Positions 17,290-27,064 are shown, counted from the first letter of the stretch. The stretch: DNA of 64,000 nt from Oscillospiraceae bacterium (GCA_900770285.1 CAAGJO010000019.1:62001-126000), one strand, 5' to 3'. The notes: a model not told the origin generated them from the letters alone. Program-made: numbers and translations.

Positions 17290-18552
17290 ATGAACACGAA
17301 AAAATCACAAACTCTTTATAACGAAGCGCAGAAGTTTATGCCGGGAGGAGTAAACAGTCCTGTAAGGGCCTGCAAAAACGTAAATATGACTCCACTTTTT
17401 ATAGACCATGCAAAGGGCAGCAAAATTTATGACGAGGACGGCAACGAATTTATTGACTTTGTATGTTCCTGGGGACCGAATATTCTAGGGCATGCTCATC
17501 CGAAGGTTATATCCGCTGTAAAAAGTGCCTGCGATAAAGGTCTGACTTATGGCGCTTGTCACCGCGGAGAAATCACTCTGGCAAAACTTATACAAAAACA
17601 TATGCCCTCTATGGAAATGCTCAGACTTGTAAATTCGGGAACAGAAGCAGTTATGAGTGCTATAAGAGCAGCAAGAGGCTATACGGGCAGAGATAAAATC
17701 ATAAAATTTGAAGGCTGTTACCACGGACATTCAGATGGGTTGCTTGTTAAAGGCGGTTCGGGACTTTTGACAAATGCCATTCCCGACAGTGTCGGAGTGC
17801 CCAAAGGCTTTGTAGACAATACTCTTCTTGCCAAATACAATAACGAGCAGTCGGTTAAACAGCTTTTTGAAACTAAGGGCAAGGAGATTGCCTGTGTTAT
17901 TGTTGAACCATGTGCTGCAAATATGGGAGTTGTTCCGCCGAAGAAAGGCTTTTTGAAGTTTTTGCGTGACATTACAAAACAGTACGGAGCCCTGCTGATA
18001 TTTGACGAAGTCATAACAGGATTTCGCCTGAGTTCTGGAGGCGCTCAGCAGCTTTACGGTATTACTCCCGACATGACCACTTTAGGCAAAATTGTCGGAG
18101 GCGGAATGCCTTTAGCAGTATACGGCGGCAAGCGTGAAATAATGGAATGTGTTGCGCCGCTTGGTTCTGTGTATCAGGCAGGAACACTTTCGGGCAATCC
18201 CGTTGCCGTTGCCGCAGGAATTGCTGCTTTGCAGGAACTTGAAAGCAATGCAGAGATATATGACTGTTTGGAAGAAAAATCTGCAAAAATTGAATTGGCT
18301 ATGAATTATGCCGGAATTAATGTAAACCGACAAGGCTCGCTGCTTACTGCATTTTTCACAGATATTCCTGTTATAGATTATGACAGTGCTAAAACGTCAG
18401 ACACAAACAAATACGCCGAATTTTACAAATATCTGATTTCCAATGGCATTTACACTGCACCGTCACAGTTTGAAGCTATGTTTGTATCTTTGGCTCACAG
18501 TGATGAGGATATTGACCATATATGCAATGTTATAAAAGCATACAAAAAATAA
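17290..18552 (+). CDS. hemL: Glutamate-1-semialdehyde 2,1-aminomutase
   Basis: 420 residues from the ATG at 17290, which has AAAGGAAAG upstream. It isomerises glutamate-1-semialdehyde to 5-aminolevulinate with PMP/PLP. Family marks are FMPGGVNSPVRA, NSGTEAVMSAIRAARG, LLIFDEVITGFR and the PLP-lysine in TTLGKIVGGGMPLAVYGG. It is last in the hem operon, so the operon encodes every step from glutamyl-tRNA to uroporphyrinogen III but no later haem enzymes here. Confidence 0.96.
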   Translation: MNTKKSQTLYNEAQKFMPGGVNSPVRACKNVNMTPLFIDHAKGSKIYDEDGNEFIDFVCSWGPNILGHAHPKVISAVKSACDKGLTYGACHRGEITLAKLIQKHMPSMEMLRLVNSGTEAVMSAIRAARGYTGRDKIIKFEGCYHGHSDGLLVKGGSGLLTNAIPDSVGVPKGFVDNTLLAKYNNEQSVKQLFETKGKEIACVIVEPCAANMGVVPPKKGFLKFLRDITKQYGALLIFDEVITGFRLSSGGAQQLYGITPDMTTLGKIVGGGMPLAVYGGKREIMECVAPLGSVYQAGTLSGNPVAVAAGIAALQELESNAEIYDCLEEKSAKIELAMNYAGINVNRQGSLLTAFFTDIPVIDYDSAKTSDTNKYAEFYKYLISNGIYTAPSQFEAMFVSLAHSDEDIDHICNVIKAYKK

Positions 18553-18581
18553 TGACCAACGAGCAAATGCCGTTGATCATT
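18543..18581 (-). terminator. Terminator of the small lipoprotein gene, convergent with hemL
   Basis: AATGACCAACG (18551-18561) pairs with CGTTGATCATT (18571-18581), 10 of 11 positions. On the minus strand it is followed by six U residues (A run at 18544-18549). On the plus strand there is no U tract, though it overlaps the hemL stop. Confidence 0.7.
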
Positions 18582-18591
18582 ATGAAAAGGT

Positions 18592-18885
18592 TTATCCCAA
18601 AATATCATTTACAATACTTTCGGTAGTGTCAATTCCTTTATCTACTCCTCTGCGAACATCATCAGCAATTGTATCGCTGTTATCGTTTACAGAAGAAGAT
18701 TCGTTATGACTGCTTGCCTCCGGCTTTGATTCCACAGCAGAAGTTCCTGTGGTTGTTGTCACGGTGGTTGTAGTAGTTGTTGCTTTATCTGCAACACTGT
18801 TATTGTCCTTATTCCTACCGCCGCATGACGCAAAAATGCTCATACAGGCAAGTGCACTCACAACGCAAACAATTATCTTTTTCAT
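18592..18885 (-). CDS. Small Thr-rich lipoprotein
   Basis: 97 residues from the ATG at 18885, preceded by GGAAAGGAC. The signal peptide is MKKIIVCVVSALACMSIFA and the lipid-accepting cysteine follows in FASCGG. A low-complexity linker (a run of T and V, then Ser/Glu/Asn) leads to a short helical C terminus (VRRGVDKGIDTTESIVNDIL). It is probably anchored outside the membrane. No known domain. It has a terminator at 18543-18581. Confidence 0.7.
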   Translation of the reverse strand: MKKIIVCVVSALACMSIFASCGGRNKDNNSVADKATTTTTTVTTTTGTSAVESKPEASSHNESSSVNDNSDTIADDVRRGVDKGIDTTESIVNDILG

Positions 18886-19015
18886 AATTTTTGTCCTTTC
18901 CAATAATATTTTGCCAATAACCTTGACTGTGAGTATTATTGCCATTTGAGCTTTTTTTATTCAAATTTATTTTCATTAAATCTTCCAGTATGAATATTTA
19001 TCTTCCATAGTAAAT

Positions 19016-19050
19016 AAAAAGTGGGGTGCATACATAAAGCATCCCACTTT
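19016..19050 (-). terminator. Terminator of membrane protein gene 19054-19926
   Basis: GTGGGGTGC (19021-19029) pairs with GCATCCCAC (19039-19047) with one G-U, extended by AAA/TTT. A U-rich run follows on the minus strand. Confidence 0.85.
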
Positions 19051-19053
19051 ATT

Positions 19054-19926
19054 TTAATTTAGTCCCAAGAATTCAAAATACTGCTTTCTTGGCATATTTC
19101 TTTCATTGACCGAAGTTTCCTTCAGCTTTCCGCCTTCACTCATACGATACTGAATTGCAAGAGTCTGATTTCCATTATCGTCAGTTTTTATAGTCCAGCC
19201 AACATCAGGTACAACACCTCGCTGACCTTTGCTTGAAATTGTTTTTCTTATTCCCTTTTGTTCAAGGGTAAAGAAACCAAGCTGAATATCCTGTCCGTAA
19301 GGCACAACATATATTTTTACCGCACCTTTGTCGCTGTCTTTAACATCACAAATATAAAAACGATATTTGCCGTCAGGAGATATGGTATTCTCTTCAGCTG
19401 TTACTTTCGCAATTTTATCCATGCTTCCTTCATATATCTTGTAAACACTTGTTTCAGGATTTAATTCTGTTGTGAGTTCGGTTTCAACTGAATTGGTAGC
19501 AAAAAGAATGTTACAGAGAACTACTGCTACTATTCCCACAACATAAATCAGCAGATACACCGTACCTACAACCACTTTCAGCGTTTCATTGTTGCTTGCA
19601 AAGAAAAACATTACCAGTGCAACAATAAACGGCGGAATTATCAGCACCCAGTTGCCCATGTTAAATATCACAAGCATAAATACAATGAGCGGATAAATCA
19701 TACTCAGAAATCTTGTGAGAAATTCATGTCGGGTAAGAATCATTAGCCCAAGAAAAGCTAAATTCAATAAAGTATATACTGTAAAGAACATAGCTTCTGT
19801 ACTTTCATTAAAATTCAGACGATATAAAAATGTTGCAAAAGCAAGAAAGCCCATAAGTACAACATATATGATACAAAAAACGGATACCGACCGTTTTACC
19901 CATACGTTTGAAAAGAATCCTTTCAT
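19054..19926 (-). CDS. Hypothetical membrane protein with extracytoplasmic C-terminal domain
   Basis: 290 residues from the ATG at 19926 (AGGAG 7 bases upstream). About five transmembrane segments fill residues 10-150 (for example VSVFCIIYVVLMGFLAFATF and LIIPPFIVALVMFFFAS). A soluble domain of about 140 residues follows, opening with a Thr/Glu-rich link and containing ISPDGKYRFYICDVKDSDKG, which looks like a beta-rich, substrate-sensing or scaffold fold. I do not recognise the family. It is monocistronic, with its own promoter and terminator. Confidence 0.7.
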   Translation of the reverse strand: MKGFFSNVWVKRSVSVFCIIYVVLMGFLAFATFLYRLNFNESTEAMFFTVYTLLNLAFLGLMILTRHEFLTRFLSMIYPLIVFMLVIFNMGNWVLIIPPFIVALVMFFFASNNETLKVVVGTVYLLIYVVGIVAVVLCNILFATNSVETELTTELNPETSVYKIYEGSMDKIAKVTAEENTISPDGKYRFYICDVKDSDKGAVKIYVVPYGQDIQLGFFTLEQKGIRKTISSKGQRGVVPDVGWTIKTDDNGNQTLAIQYRMSEGGKLKETSVNERNMPRKQYFEFLGLN

Positions 19927-19979
19927 ATTCACGCTCCTGCCTTAAAGGCAAGACCTCCTTTCGGATAAATGCAAATTAC

Positions 19980-20007
19980 ATAATAATTTCAATAATAATA
20001 TTGTAAA
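19980..20007 (-). promoter_or_regulatory. Candidate promoter of membrane protein gene
   Basis: Minus strand: TTTACA (20007-20002), 16-base spacer, TATTAT (19985-19980). About 54 bases before the start codon, with two AG-rich stretches between. Confidence 0.45.
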
Positions 20008-20064
20008 CGATATTCAGCCAAAAATCAATAGCTGTAGGCTATTTTTAAGAAAAATTTTGTTTTA

Positions 20065-21168
20065 TCACGTCAATTCCGCTATTATGCTGTTGGACACCAA
20101 AAAGCCTTTTGGCGTAAGGGAAACCGCCCTGCTGCTTACCTTGCAGTACCCCGCTTTTTCAAGCTCTTTTGCCTTTCGTAAAATATCGTCCCTTAAATTT
20201 TTACCCCCAAGTGCTTCAATTTTTTCAAACTCCGCTCCTGAAGTCAGCCTGAGAGAAAGCATAATATATTCTTCAAGCTTGTCTGAAAAATTATCGTCAT
20301 CAAGCTCTGTCTGGAATTCATCTCTGACAAATTTTTCTGCGTCTTCCGGCACATAAAATCTTTTTCCTTTATAAAATGAATATGCTCCCGGACCTATGCC
20401 AATATAGTCTTTGCCCTGCCAGTATTTCAGATTATGCCGGCTTTCAAAACCGCTCTTCGCAAAATTAGATATCTCATACTGTACAAAACCTTTTTCTTCC
20501 AACAACTCAACCGTTTTCAGGTACATATCGCTGAGCAGTTCATCATCTGCCACAGATTTCTTAATGCTTTCACAATCAAAAAGCGTTCCTTCCTCGATTT
20601 TTAGCATATAAGCCGAAATATGAGTAATCGGAAGCTCAGCAATCAGGTTAATGGTTTGAACTAAAGAATTCATACTCTGATCAGGTATACCCAGCATTAT
20701 GTCACAGGAAATATTGTCAATTCCTGCTTTTTTAGAAGTATATACAGCACTTTCTGCCACTTCAAAATTGTGCAAACGTCCAAGCTTTTTAAGCTGTTTA
20801 TCATCTGCCGATTGAACACCCAGGGAAATTCGGTTTATTCCTGCTTTTTTATATCCCGAAAGCTTTTGCAGGTTAACCGTGCAAGGATTCGCCTCAAGAG
20901 TTATTTCAACGTTTTCCTGTAAGCCAAAGCTTGTTCTTGCCGCAAAAATAATTCTCTCAAGCTGTTCAGGCTCAAGTAATGAGGGTGTTCCGCCGCCGAA
21001 ATATAAGGTGTCGGCAGATATGCCATTGTAAGCATATTTTCGTATATTCCTGCATACAGCGTCAACATATTCGTCTACAAAGCCTTTGCTGTATGCCACT
21101 GAATAGAAATCGCAGTATCCGCATTTCTTTGCACAAAACGGCACATGAACATATATACCTGCACTCAT
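20065..21168 (-). CDS. hemW: Radical SAM haem chaperone HemW (coproporphyrinogen oxidase-like)
   Basis: 367 residues. Opens with AGIYVHVPFCAKKCGYCDFYS, where three cysteines bind the 4Fe-4S cluster and SAM, followed by LYFGGGTPSLL and the ISLGVQSADDKQLKKLGR segment. The length is typical of HemW, shorter than true HemN, which has an extra N-terminal stretch. HemW binds haem and is thought to hand it to acceptors; coproporphyrinogen oxidase activity is not expected. Its ATG overlaps the stop of the membrane gene upstream (ATGA), and lepA comes before that, an order common in Firmicutes. Confidence 0.92.
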   Translation of the reverse strand: MSAGIYVHVPFCAKKCGYCDFYSVAYSKGFVDEYVDAVCRNIRKYAYNGISADTLYFGGGTPSLLEPEQLERIIFAARTSFGLQENVEITLEANPCTVNLQKLSGYKKAGINRISLGVQSADDKQLKKLGRLHNFEVAESAVYTSKKAGIDNISCDIMLGIPDQSMNSLVQTINLIAELPITHISAYMLKIEEGTLFDCESIKKSVADDELLSDMYLKTVELLEEKGFVQYEISNFAKSGFESRHNLKYWQGKDYIGIGPGAYSFYKGKRFYVPEDAEKFVRDEFQTELDDDNFSDKLEEYIMLSLRLTSGAEFEKIEALGGKNLRDDILRKAKELEKAGYCKVSSRAVSLTPKGFLVSNSIIAELT

Positions 21169-21638
21169 TTTAAATCACTGTTGTCTGAAAAAGCATTGTC
21201 GATGTAATCTCCTGCGCTGTCATGATTTTTCTTAATGGTTTTGTAAGCTTTTAAAACGCATTTTTCCATCAAACAGAAAACATACATGCCCAAGAGGATC
21301 AGTGTTGTTTTAAATAAGAACATTGCCTGCTCAGTGAGTGTCAGCTGAAAATAAATTGCTCTCTTATTTATAAAACTAACTATGACAGGGTGTAATAGAA
21401 TATAAACCAACATACCAATAATGCCATTGTATGCAATACATATGGTTACTCCCAGAATGCTTGATTTTGTGCTAAGAGTAGAAAAAAATACAGCAGCGAT
21501 CAATGCAAAAATGCATAGAAAAGCAATGCCCACAGACATGGACAGATTTGCATAAAGTTCATATATAATCGGAATGAGTACTGCTCCAATGAACCCAAAT
21601 ATAAATGAATATTTTACTGCTTTGTTTATATCTTTCAT
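21165..21638 (-). CDS. Hypothetical four-helix membrane protein
   Basis: 157 residues with four predicted membrane segments (YSFIFGFIGAVLIPIIY; IAFLCIFALIAAVFF; VTICIAYNGIIGMLVYILL; TTLILLGMYVFCLM) and a polar Asp/Asn/Ser-rich tail. An AAAGGAGCAGC ribosome site precedes the ATG. It lies 20 bases after lepA and overlaps hemW by 4 bases, so all three are one transcript. I do not recognise the family. Confidence 0.7.
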   Translation of the reverse strand: MKDINKAVKYSFIFGFIGAVLIPIIYELYANLSMSVGIAFLCIFALIAAVFFSTLSTKSSILGVTICIAYNGIIGMLVYILLHPVIVSFINKRAIYFQLTLTEQAMFLFKTTLILLGMYVFCLMEKCVLKAYKTIKKNHDSAGDYIDNAFSDNSDLK

Positions 21639-21658
21639 TGCTGCTCCTTTACCCTTTT

Positions 21659-23464
21659 TTAATCATCATCTAGCTTAAGCACAGACATAAATGCTTCCTG
21701 AGGCACCTGTACCGAGCCTAACTGACGCATACGTTTTTTACCTTCCTTTTGTTTTTCAAGCAGTTTTTTCTTACGGGTAATATCACCGCCATAGCATTTG
21801 GCAAGTACGTCTTTACGCATGGCTTTGACTGTTTCTCTTGCTATAATTTTTCCGCCTATAGCCGCCTGAACAGGTATTTCAAAAAGCTGTCTTGGAATAT
21901 TTTCCTTTAATTTCTGAACAATTCGTCTTCCACGGGCATAAGCTTTGTCGGCGTGAACAATAAATGAAAGTGCGTCTACAATCTCGCCGTTAAGTAGAAT
22001 GTCAAGTTTAACAAGCTTGCTCTTTGCATATCCTTTCAGTTCATAATCAAATGACGCATAGCCTTTTGTTCTTGACTTAAGAGCATCGAAAAAATCATAT
22101 ACTATCTCATTAAGCGGCAGGTCATAATGCAGATCCACACGGTTTTCGTCAATATATTGCATATCCTTAAATATGCCTCTTCTATCCTGACAAAGCTCCA
22201 TGATATTTCCCACGAACTCTGACGGAGTGAAAATATCAGCATTTACCATTGGCTCCTCCGCCGATTCAATAACAGCAGGATCAGGAAAATTTGTAGGGTT
22301 ATCTATCATTACTGTAGAACCGTCTGTGAGGTTTACTTTGTAAATAACTGACGGCGCTGTTGTTATTAAATCGAGATTATACTCTCGTTCCAGACGCTCT
22401 TGAATAATTTCCATATGAAGAAGTCCAAGGAATCCGCATCTGAATCCAAAACCCAAAGCTATAGAAGTTTCAGGTTCAAAAGAAAGTGATGCGTCGTTCA
22501 GGCAAAGCTTTTCTAAAGCGTCACGCAAATCAGGATATTTTGCCCCGTCAACCGGGTATATACCTGAGTAGACCATTGGATTTACATTTTTATATCCCGG
22601 CAAAGCATCACTACACGGATTGTCCGCCGTGGTAACAGTATCGCCTACACGTGTATCTCCGATATACTTTATTGACGCAGCTATGTATCCAACCTCTCCT
22701 GCATGGAGTTCCCCTGTTGGAATATGATCCTTTGCACCCATAACGCCTATCTCAACAGTCTGAAACTCAGCGCCTGTTGCCATAAGCTTTATTACATCTC
22801 CCACTTTTACCGAACCGTTCTTTATACGCACATAAATTATAACCCCTTTGTACTGGTCATAATAGCTGTCAAAGATCAGCGCCTGTAAAGGCGCTTCTTC
22901 ATCACCTTTAGGTGCAGGGATATCTGTTACAATGCGTTCCAGAACCTCGTGAATGTTAAGCCCCATTTTCGCTGAAATTCTCGGTGCGTCCATTGCAGGA
23001 ATACCTATAACATTTTCAATCTCCTCGCAGGCTCTTTCCGGTTCTGCTGACGGCAAATCGATTTTGTTTACTACAGGCACAACTTCAAGATCATGCTCTA
23101 TTGCAAGGTATGTATTGGCAAGAGTCTGTGCCTCTATACCCTGAGATGCGTCAACAACCAGAATTGCACCTTCACAGGCTGCAAGACTCCTTGAAACCTC
23201 GTAATTAAAGTCAACGTGTCCCGGGGTGTCAATAAGATTGAAAATATAATCCTGCCCATTATCTGCATGATATTTAAGTCTTACGGCACGTGCCTTTATA
23301 GTTATACCTCGCTCACGCTCTATGTCCATATTATCCAGCAGCTGATCTTCCATTTCACGTTTTTCTACCGTATCAGTCTGCTCGAGGATCCTGTCTGCAA
23401 GAGTTGATTTTCCGTGGTCTATATGAGCAATAATGCAAAAATTCCTTATATTATTTTTATCCAT
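21659..23464 (-). CDS. lepA: Elongation factor 4 (LepA)
   Basis: 601 residues, full length. The GTPase domain has AHIDHGKST (residues 13-21), RERGITIKARAV, DTPGHVDF and NKIDLPSAEP. The LepA-specific C-terminal domain ends with CYGGDITRKKKLLEKQKEGKKRM. It acts on the ribosome, where EF4 can move tRNAs backward and helps initiation or 30S biogenesis. It has its own strong minus-strand promoter and leads the lepA-membrane protein-hemW unit. Confidence 0.97.
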   Translation of the reverse strand: MDKNNIRNFCIIAHIDHGKSTLADRILEQTDTVEKREMEDQLLDNMDIERERGITIKARAVRLKYHADNGQDYIFNLIDTPGHVDFNYEVSRSLAACEGAILVVDASQGIEAQTLANTYLAIEHDLEVVPVVNKIDLPSAEPERACEEIENVIGIPAMDAPRISAKMGLNIHEVLERIVTDIPAPKGDEEAPLQALIFDSYYDQYKGVIIYVRIKNGSVKVGDVIKLMATGAEFQTVEIGVMGAKDHIPTGELHAGEVGYIAASIKYIGDTRVGDTVTTADNPCSDALPGYKNVNPMVYSGIYPVDGAKYPDLRDALEKLCLNDASLSFEPETSIALGFGFRCGFLGLLHMEIIQERLEREYNLDLITTAPSVIYKVNLTDGSTVMIDNPTNFPDPAVIESAEEPMVNADIFTPSEFVGNIMELCQDRRGIFKDMQYIDENRVDLHYDLPLNEIVYDFFDALKSRTKGYASFDYELKGYAKSKLVKLDILLNGEIVDALSFIVHADKAYARGRRIVQKLKENIPRQLFEIPVQAAIGGKIIARETVKAMRKDVLAKCYGGDITRKKKLLEKQKEGKKRMRQLGSVQVPQEAFMSVLKLDDD

Positions 23465-23510
23465 AAATTTATAACTCCGTTTCCTTTACAGATATCCTGA
23501 ATTATTACTA

Positions 23511-23539
23511 ATTATATCATCAATTATTACCCTTGTCAA
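23511..23539 (-). promoter_or_regulatory. Consensus promoter of lepA operon
   Basis: Minus strand: TTGACA (23539-23534), 17-base spacer, TATAAT (23516-23511). Both hexamers match consensus. Confidence 0.88.
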
Positions 23540-23583
23540 TTTTAAAACATGGGCAATGCAGTCGAAAAAAGCAGTATGACAGT

Positions 23584-24696
23584 TTAAAAATACATATAAA
23601 GATTGCATTTTATCATTCCGTTATATAGCTTGCGTTTTTTGTTGGCTTTTGCTCCGAAAAACTGCTCAAAATCTTCATGGGGAGAAATTATATAGCAAGG
23701 ATTAGAATGTGACGGACGCATACGCTGCCCCATGCGCTTGTATAATTCCTCTGCCTCTTTGATCTGCAAAAGCCGTTCCCCATAAGGGGGATTGCATATG
23801 GTAATTGCATTTTCTACAGGCGTATACTTTGAAATATCCTGCTGCTTTATAGCAAGCTTTGAGCTTACTCCTGCTTTTTTTGCATTGTTTCTTGATAGCT
23901 CAACAGCCATGTCGTCAATATCAAAACCCAATCCCATAAATTTTCCTGTGCGGTCAATAGCGTCCATTGCAGCCGAACGCTCCTTCTGCCAGATTTCCGC
24001 AGGAATACAGCTCCAGTTCTGTGCAGAAAAATTCCGCCTCAGTCCGGGGGCAACATTAAGTGCCTTGTACGCCGATTCAATCAAGAATGTTCCCGAACCG
24101 CACATCGGGTCGCAAACCACTGAATTGCTCCGCACTCTTGCAAGGTCAACAATTCCTGCCGCAAGAGTCTCTTTGATCGGTGCTTCATTGGAATTTCTTC
24201 TGTATCCTCGCTTATGCAGTCCCTGCCCTGAAGTGTCAAGATATATGCTGCATTTGTCTTTTAATATTGTAAATCTGATTTGGACCACCGCACCGCTTTC
24301 CTCAAACCAGCTTATTCCATACTTTGATTTAAGACGTTCAACGCAGGCTTTTTTTATAATTTTCTGACAGTCAGGAACGCTGTGCAGCTTTGAATTCAAT
24401 GAGTGACCTTTTACAGGGAAAGCATCATTTCTGCCCACAAAGTTCTCTAGGGGAAGAGCTTTTACATGCTGAAAAAGCTCTTCAAATGTAGCCGCTTCAA
24501 ATGCGCCAAGCTCAATAAGTATACGTTCTGCTGTTGCAAGCCATAAGTTTGCTTTGGCGATTGTTGAAAAATCCCCGTCAAAAGACACCTTTCCGTCGGT
24601 TACAGCTATGTTTTCCCCGCCGATTTTTCTGACTTCAAATTTTAAAACGCTTTCCAGACCAAAATGGCAGGGACAGCTTATTCTTATTTTTTCCAT
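23584..24696 (-). CDS. THUMP-domain class I SAM-dependent rRNA methyltransferase (YpsC/RlmL-N type)
   Basis: 370 residues from the ATG at 24696, which has AAAGGATAA upstream. Residues about 1-150 form the ferredoxin-like/THUMP RNA-binding part. The catalytic domain has VVCDPMCGSGTFLIESA for SAM and ITICNPPYGERL, the N-P-P-Y motif of N-methylating enzymes. GLHKRGYRR is typical of the family. By relationship it should methylate a guanine N2 or neighbouring position of 23S rRNA. It lies after the PBP gene but is separated by a terminator. Confidence 0.9.
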   Translation of the reverse strand: MEKIRISCPCHFGLESVLKFEVRKIGGENIAVTDGKVSFDGDFSTIAKANLWLATAERILIELGAFEAATFEELFQHVKALPLENFVGRNDAFPVKGHSLNSKLHSVPDCQKIIKKACVERLKSKYGISWFEESGAVVQIRFTILKDKCSIYLDTSGQGLHKRGYRRNSNEAPIKETLAAGIVDLARVRSNSVVCDPMCGSGTFLIESAYKALNVAPGLRRNFSAQNWSCIPAEIWQKERSAAMDAIDRTGKFMGLGFDIDDMAVELSRNNAKKAGVSSKLAIKQQDISKYTPVENAITICNPPYGERLLQIKEAEELYKRMGQRMRPSHSNPCYIISPHEDFEQFFGAKANKKRKLYNGMIKCNLYMYF

Positions 24697-24766
24697 GATT
24701 ATGATTATCCTTTCAATCGAACCCCAGTGTTTTGAAAGTATATCTCTCAAAAAAATCTTCGTCATT

Positions 24767-24795
24767 AAAAACTCCGCCATATAAAATGACGGAGT
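24767..24795 (-). terminator. Terminator of the class A PBP gene
   Basis: ACTCCGCCA (24771-24779) pairs with TGACGGAGT (24787-24795), one G-U on the minus strand, followed there by UUUUU. Confidence 0.85.
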
Positions 24796-24804
24796 CTTAA
24801 ATCA

Positions 24805-26985
24805 TTAATAATGATTTCCGTTGCAAACCTCCGGAACATTTGTCTGCTTATAATAGCCAACATCTGTATCCCAGCAGTTGCTGCCTGCAATTAAGCCTGT
24901 TTTCTTACAGTAATTAAGTTGTTTAACTGTGCTAGGCATCTTGCCGAAATCTTTATTTTTCTCATTTTCAGCAATATCACCGAAAATGTTTTTCCATATT
25001 GCACCAATGTTCTGATACTGATTTGTAGCAATCCTGGATTCTTTATCATATCCAACCCATACGCCGCTGACATAATCAGGTGTACATCCTACAAATGTCA
25101 GGTTTGTCCAGTCAGTTGTTGTACCAGTCTTTGCAGCAACCTCAGTATTATTAAGCTTTGCCTGTCTGCCGGTACCGTCAGCATCATCAACTACCTTCAA
25201 CATCATTCTGTTCATAACATATGATGTAGATTCACTGATAGCCTGCTTGTAGTTATCCGTATGCTCATATATTTTTTCGCCTGAAGCATCAACAATCGAA
25301 GTAATATATGTGGTGTCATATTTTTTTCCGCCGTTGCCGAATATGGAATATGCTGAAACAAGTTCCTGAAGAATTGTTCCATTGGTCATACCGCCGACAG
25401 TAACCGGTGACCAGTCCATATCCTTATCTGTAAGGGTACTTATATCAAGCTTTTCTTTCAAAAAGTTGTAGGAATAAGCTACTGACATCTTTTTAATAAG
25501 CTGTGCAGGCATTGTGTTCAGCGAACGTTCAAGCATCTGCCATGTGAACAACTTCTGACCTGACCAGTTTGCACTTTCGCCTGTTTCCGAATAGTTTACC
25601 GGCCATTTTGTGTTTTTGCCGTCTTTTTTGATTGTAATTGGTTCATCAACATACATTGAAGACCATGTAATAATATCTTGTTCAAGGGCAGGTGCATATG
25701 CCGCAATAGGCTTGATACACGAACCCGGTGAACGTGTAGCCTGGGTCGCATTTGACCATGTTCTTGATTCAGTTTTCTTATCTCTTCCGCCTACAACTGC
25801 CTTGACGTTTCCCTTGTAGTCCATTGCTATAAAGCCTGCAAGCAGCGGGTCGTTATCAAAGTAATAGCTTTGGAAATTGCTCGGATTCTGCATATTTTTC
25901 TCGACCTGCTTCTGCATTTTCATATCAACTGTGGTATAAATCGTATATCCGCCGTTGTATAAACGCTGATTTGCCTGATCTTCTGAAATACCGTATTTCT
26001 TTGCAATTATTTCTGTTGCCTGATTAAGTGCCGCATCAATAAAGTAAGATGTCGGACCCTGATTTGCATTTTCACCCTTATACTCTTCTCTTGAACGATA
26101 ATCAGGATCTGCTGTTACTTTAAGTTTCTGATTTATAGCTTCATCATATTCTTCATCAGAAATTGCACCGTTTTCCAGCATTTTGGTAAGAGAATATTTC
26201 TGTCTTACCTTATTTTCCTTAGGATTGGTGTGAGGATTCAGATTAGCAGGTTCTTGTGTCATTCCGGACAAAGACGCTGCCTCAGCAAGTGTAAGATCAG
26301 AAACGTCCTTGCCAAAATAATAATTTGCCGCCGACTGAATACCAATTATATCCTGCTGACCGTCACCAAGAGGAATAATATTCATATATGCCTGCAGAAT
26401 TTCTTCCTTAGTATATGTTTTTTCAACATTAATGGCACGGAATATCTCTCGTATCTTACGTTCAACACCCTCAGTACCTATGGCAGAATTATCTCCTGTA
26501 ATGTTTTTGATTGTCTGTTGAGTAATTGTTGAACCGCCCTGTTTGTTTCCAAGCAAAGTATAGATAATACTTCCGATTGTACGCTTGAAGTCAACGCCAT
26601 CATGATCTCTGAAACGCTCGTCCTCTGTGCAGACATAGGCGTCAACGACATAGTCCGGTATATCCTCAATGTCAACCCATACAGATAACGTGTTTGGATT
26701 TGACAGAGAATAATAAAGTTCATATTGCTTTGAATCCTTGTCATTTTTATCATAATCAGGATTCTTGTATAAAAATCTTGAAATATTGCCCGTACTGCCG
26801 CTGTCAAGACTGATTGTAGTGGTGGTATCAGCAAAGTTCAAAATATAAATTGTCAATGCAGTTGCAAAAACCGCAAATGATATTATCAGAATTAAAATCA
26901 AGGCAACAAAAGTTGTACCAATTATGTGCAGTGCTCTTGAACCGCCTTTTTCTTCATTCTGACCAGCTTTGTTTTTTAATTTCAT
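24805..26985 (-). CDS. Class A penicillin-binding protein (PBP1a family)
   Basis: 726 residues from the ATG at 26985, which has AAAGG 10 bases upstream; an ATG 18 bases earlier is possible. A membrane anchor (FVALILILIISFAVFAT) is followed by the GT51 glycosyltransferase domain, with TEDERFRDHDGVDF and GGSTITQQTIKN. The transpeptidase domain has SCIK (RSPGSCIKPIAAY), SLN (RSLNTMP) and KTGT (AAKTGTTTDW), all three catalytic motifs intact. It polymerises and cross-links peptidoglycan outside the membrane. Single gene with own terminator. Confidence 0.95.
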   Translation of the reverse strand: MKLKNKAGQNEEKGGSRALHIIGTTFVALILILIISFAVFATALTIYILNFADTTTTISLDSGSTGNISRFLYKNPDYDKNDKDSKQYELYYSLSNPNTLSVWVDIEDIPDYVVDAYVCTEDERFRDHDGVDFKRTIGSIIYTLLGNKQGGSTITQQTIKNITGDNSAIGTEGVERKIREIFRAINVEKTYTKEEILQAYMNIIPLGDGQQDIIGIQSAANYYFGKDVSDLTLAEAASLSGMTQEPANLNPHTNPKENKVRQKYSLTKMLENGAISDEEYDEAINQKLKVTADPDYRSREEYKGENANQGPTSYFIDAALNQATEIIAKKYGISEDQANQRLYNGGYTIYTTVDMKMQKQVEKNMQNPSNFQSYYFDNDPLLAGFIAMDYKGNVKAVVGGRDKKTESRTWSNATQATRSPGSCIKPIAAYAPALEQDIITWSSMYVDEPITIKKDGKNTKWPVNYSETGESANWSGQKLFTWQMLERSLNTMPAQLIKKMSVAYSYNFLKEKLDISTLTDKDMDWSPVTVGGMTNGTILQELVSAYSIFGNGGKKYDTTYITSIVDASGEKIYEHTDNYKQAISESTSYVMNRMMLKVVDDADGTGRQAKLNNTEVAAKTGTTTDWTNLTFVGCTPDYVSGVWVGYDKESRIATNQYQNIGAIWKNIFGDIAENEKNKDFGKMPSTVKQLNYCKKTGLIAGSNCWDTDVGYYKQTNVPEVCNGNHY

Positions 26986-27034
26986 AATACTAAAACCTTT
27001 CATAATCCTATTATTTCACGTTTTAGACAAATTA

Positions 27035-27064
27035 AACAAAATGGGGACGATTTTGCTCGTCCCC
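27035..27064 (-). terminator. Terminator after ispH-S1
   Basis: GGGGACG (27043-27049) pairs perfectly with CGTCCCC (27058-27064). A U-rich run follows on the minus strand. Confidence 0.85.
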
